From Hirundichthys speculiger (taxonomy: Eukaryota > Chordata > Actinopteri > Beloniformes > Exocoetidae), in assembly GCA_018398805.1 (NCBI GenBank), contig JAGFBZ010000328.1, positions 353,001 to 417,000 of the forward strand: a DNA stretch of 64,000 nucleotides. Reading direction: 5' to 3'. Positions 61,314 to 64,000 of this stretch are shown piece by piece (position 1 is the first letter of the stretch; each line of letters opens with the position of its first letter). A program made the translations under genes and the position numbers. The notes under the pieces were generated by a model. The model did not search any database. It had not been told where the DNA came from and saw only the letters and a program-made list of their open reading frames with translations.

Positions 61314-63525
61314 GTGAGCCAAACTCAGCGGGGCGCCATCGGATGTCAGCCAAATGCATGTTTTTTACTCCACTGAATAGGCGTTTATGTGACATCCTGG
61401 AATTGTTTCGAAACGTAAAACTTTTGTTTTCATTTAGGTGAAAAAAGGGTATGGATTTTTACGTTTTTATGAAGTGCAGTCCAGGCAGCATCTATTCAAG
61501 GAGGCTGTGATTTTTGCAACTTCAACGGTCATAAATTGATTTCATTTTTCTCTGACAAGATGACACTGAAGTGTCACTCATTTTGCATGTGACTCATTTA
61601 ATTCTAGAACAACAAACCCTTTCAAAGCTATTACTCCCATTATGTTTACCTCCGCCAAGGAGGGAATGTTTTTGCCGGCATTTATCGCTCTGTCTGTTTG
61701 TGTACAAGATAACTCAAAAAGTTATGGATGGATTTTGATGAAATTTTCAGGAGTTGTCAGAAATGTGAAAAGGAAGAACTTTTTTCATTTTGGGTGTGAT
61801 CCAGAAGAAATCCTGGATTCTGGATCACTTTTAAATTTTCGATTACATTGCGGTCAGTGGGGCCGAAAATTTTGTTTCTCAATATCTCCGTTAATTATTG
61901 GCCAAAACTCATGAAATTTGACTCAGGGATTGACAATGGGAACCTCTATCAAATTTCCAAGGCTGATCCGAATCTGATCCAGAAGGCGGATTTTATCGCA
62001 ATCTGTAAATGTCTATATGGCGGAATTGTTGCACTTTGCGGAGGTCTGCGCTCTCCGAGTGCTTTTCTAGTTTAGCCTTAAATTGTCAACAACTGGATCT
62101 CTGATATTATGAGTAGTGCTCTGATTGGCTCTCTTACAAACCGATCCTCTGATCAATTCCAATCTCTTCTCTGAGCTTTGATTACATATGTGATGCTTTA
62201 ATCTTTAACTGAGCGAGAACTCTCTGGTTTCACATCATGACAACTGCAAACTTTTTTTTTTTTTGCGTATGAATGACGGAAAGAACAATGGCAACAACAA
62301 CTGGGCTCTATAAGTCCGAAGCAGCTTAAAAGTTGTTCATTTTTCAGCATTGATTTAAAGTGGACATCAGATCGCCATTTCTGGCTATTTTTGTCTCATA
62401 TAAGGCACATCTACACTGGCACCATAACCATCATACCTCCAAACAACGAAGCAAAATCAAACAAAGAACGTAACTTCTCTGTTTGTGTTTTCTGATTGGA
62501 TGAATTTCGGCGAGGTTTCCGCGAAGGCTGGGGACATCTCGCGCCGACTGCAAGTTGAGAAATGCAGCGCTCTAAACCAAGATACGCCACTTGTGTTTTC
62601 AGTGACGACAAGTCTAGAAATCCAGCCACGTGTGTTCAAGCTAAAAACTGACCAGATGCACATTGCTCCTGAGATATTTTGGAGACGGCAACAAAAATGT
62701 CCGCATGAAGTGGAAGCTGATCACTCCTACCTTGGTGCGCTAGAGAAAACCTTCGCTCTTCAAACAAACACAGTATCCATATGCATCTTGGCATTTTTTT
62801 TAGGCCGTATCAGCTTTTCCTATTGGCTAGGTTGCTGACATCATCACCCACAGACAGAAGCTGTCCTTTTCAGGAACATGTTAACAGCCACTTTAGCCTG
62901 TACTGGACTCCGACCTATCAAAGCAACTCGCGAAGTCTTGCAAAAACTTCGATACGCCATGTTTATTTTGCATTGAAGCGCATCACCGCCTCATACGTCT
63001 CTTTCCTTCCACTTGGGATAACTTTTAAGGTGAGGATTCATCGAACACTCAACAAGTCCAAAAACACACAAAAGCCACGCCCACTTTTTCGATTCTGAAC
63101 CTGTGACTTTGGCACAAAATAGCATGGACAACGTCAAATCCGTATACTGAAGCAACATAGTTTTAAAATTAATTATTGCTTATCGGTAACCAAACGTAGG
63201 GCCCGAGGAAGCATGTATTTTATTCAACAACAACTAACTATGACCAAGTACTACGACTTCCATGCAGGGCCAAAATCTTGCACTCCTGATGGCAGAACAA
63301 CATTGCTATGGAATTTAATCCAATCAACAATTAGATTTCCCTTCAAACCACAAGTAGCAAACTAAATTTGAAGCGTATAAATGATATTTTCTCGGAGACA
63401 CGGCCGGGCATGGAGACAGAACAGATCCTAATCTCATCTCGTTTTCACTGAGACGTGAAATAAAATGAACATGCAGCTTTTCTTTAAGCCACTAAAACCA
63501 GTGAAAATATCGTCTTCCTTCCCAG
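61314..63525 (+). other. intron 4 (2.2 kb, phase 1)
   Basis: It is bounded by GTGAGCC and TTCCTTCCCAG. It contains element A6. The remainder at 62080-63520 shows no recognised repeat or exon. Confidence 0.8.
61640..62075 (-). mobile_element. Family A element, copy A6
   Basis: It starts TTTACCTCCGCCAAGGAGGG and ends CTCCGAGTGCTTTTCTAGTT. It is the most complete copy in this orientation. CCTCCGCCAAG on the left opposes CTTTGCGGAGG on the right. Confidence 0.78.
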
Positions 63526-63694
63526 GCACCATCAAAACAGCGCTACCTGGCATGGACAGAGAAGTGAAAGAAAACTACCAGGTTGTGATCCAGGCTAAAG
63601 ACATGGCCGGACAGATGGGAGGGCTTTCAGGGAACCACGACAATCAACATCTCCCTCTCAGACGTCAATGACAGTCCACCGCGCTTCGCTACCC
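63526..63694 (+). CDS. type II cadherin EC2 exon (second part), one-base frameshift
   Basis: It encodes [12 protein letters not shown], then [19 protein letters not shown], then, in another frame, [19 protein letters not shown]. The length is 169 bp; the type II cadherin exon is normally 168 bp. One base too many lies in TCAGGGAACC, at 63630-63634. Read as is, the frame hits TGA at 63669-63671. The acceptor CCCAG/GC and donor C/GTAAGA keep the correct phases. The calcium motif is DVNDSPP (63661-63681), with Ser where most type II cadherins have Asn (DVNDNPP). A sequencing error and a real mutation cannot be told apart from sequence alone. Confidence 0.88.
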
Positions 63695-63849
63695 GTAAGA
63701 GACCGTTTCTCAGCAGAGACGTGTTAACAATAGGCCTTAAGACACTACGAACGCTTGTCCAGTCTCTTACGTTCACTTCTTGTTCTATATTAACGCCCTG
63801 TGGCGGATGTGTCTGGAATAAATTTCCCCTGAATCAACGTCATGTTTAG
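63695..63849 (+). other. intron 5 (155 bp)
   Basis: It starts GTAAGAGA and ends CATGTTTAG. This short intron restores phase by completing a split His codon (C/AT). Confidence 0.8.
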
Positions 63850-64000
63850 ATTCCTACCGCATGACCGCCGTGGAGTCCACAGAGATGGGCGGAGCCATCG
63901 GGAGGATTAGGGCCGATGATCCAGACGTGGGACGTAACGCTGAGATGGAGTACAGTATCGTCGGGGGTCATGACATGTTCAACATCGTCACTGACCAAAC
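63850..64000 (+). CDS. type II cadherin EC3 exon, cut by the window end
   Basis: It encodes HSYRMTAVESTEMGGAIG, RIRADDPDVGRNAEMEYS, then IVGGHDMFNIVTDQ, in an intact frame. DPDVG..AE.EYSI and the DMF.I.TDQ segment are standard for EC3 in the CDH6/9/10/12 group. The loop between 'EYSI' and 'DMF' (VGGH) looks one or two residues shorter than in the relatives I know. The exon, the rest of the ectodomain, the membrane segment and the catenin-binding tail lie beyond the window. Confidence 0.9.

Noticed and set aside
28653..62075. Recurrent peptide (VFAG..LSVCVQDNSKSYGW) in ORFs at 28653, 32069 and 61642, and another at 28934 and 61848
   Set aside because: These are the same stretches of repeat family A read in the same frame. 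The frames are broken in other copies, so similarity reflects repeat identity and not a gene.
62485..63098. ORFs of 117 and 105 codons in intron 4
   Set aside because: They lie inside a cadherin intron without splice signals or recognisable protein features.
1..64000. tRNA, rRNA, CRISPR, operon or prophage structures
   Set aside because: None was seen. The regular repeats here are transposons and microsatellites, and the organism is a vertebrate.

Overview
This is a vertebrate nuclear window, almost certainly from a teleost fish and probably a percomorph. The evidence is split coding exons with GT-AG introns, no operon-like gene packing, a CpG-rich TATA-less promoter region, and many small interspersed repeats of fish type (hAT-like, Tc1/Tigger-like and Harbinger-like miniature elements and 5'-truncated LINEs). 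I see no bacterial, viral or organellar gene content.

One host gene can be supported: the 5' part of a plus-strand classical type II cadherin of the CDH6/CDH9/CDH10 group. A GC-rich region with an NF-Y box leads into a probable noncoding exon ending at 36867. Coding exons follow at 43136-43471 (ATG at 43264), 55268-55562, 61194-61313, 63526-63694 and 63850 to beyond the window end. Together they encode the signal peptide, a short propeptide ending in RSKR, EC1 with Trp2/Trp4, EC2 and the start of EC3. Splice sites and phases are all intact. However, two coding exons each carry one extra base that breaks the frame (near 43375-43378 and 63630-63634). Either the assembly has indel errors here or the locus is decaying.

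Positions 1 to about 36400 are upstream intergenic DNA with no recognisable host gene. They hold transposable elements, several with exact target-site duplications (TSDs): 361-775, 6898-7272, 8589-9125, 16607-17655 (with a second element nested inside), 18439-19835, 21533-21898, 23208-23932 (nested in a LINE) and 27897-28257. The introns (6.3, 11.8, 5.6, 2.2 and 0.16 kb) carry more copies of the same families, a composite array of 176-bp units, a Tigger-like derivative with a possible transposase tail, and a reverse-transcriptase relic. A few repeat-free AT-rich intronic stretches look like candidate regulatory elements.

I did not find a new multi-gene system. The most informative observations are the paired cadherin frameshifts, the nested-insertion histories that can be read from TSDs, and a local rearrangement at 18.4-20.8 kb.
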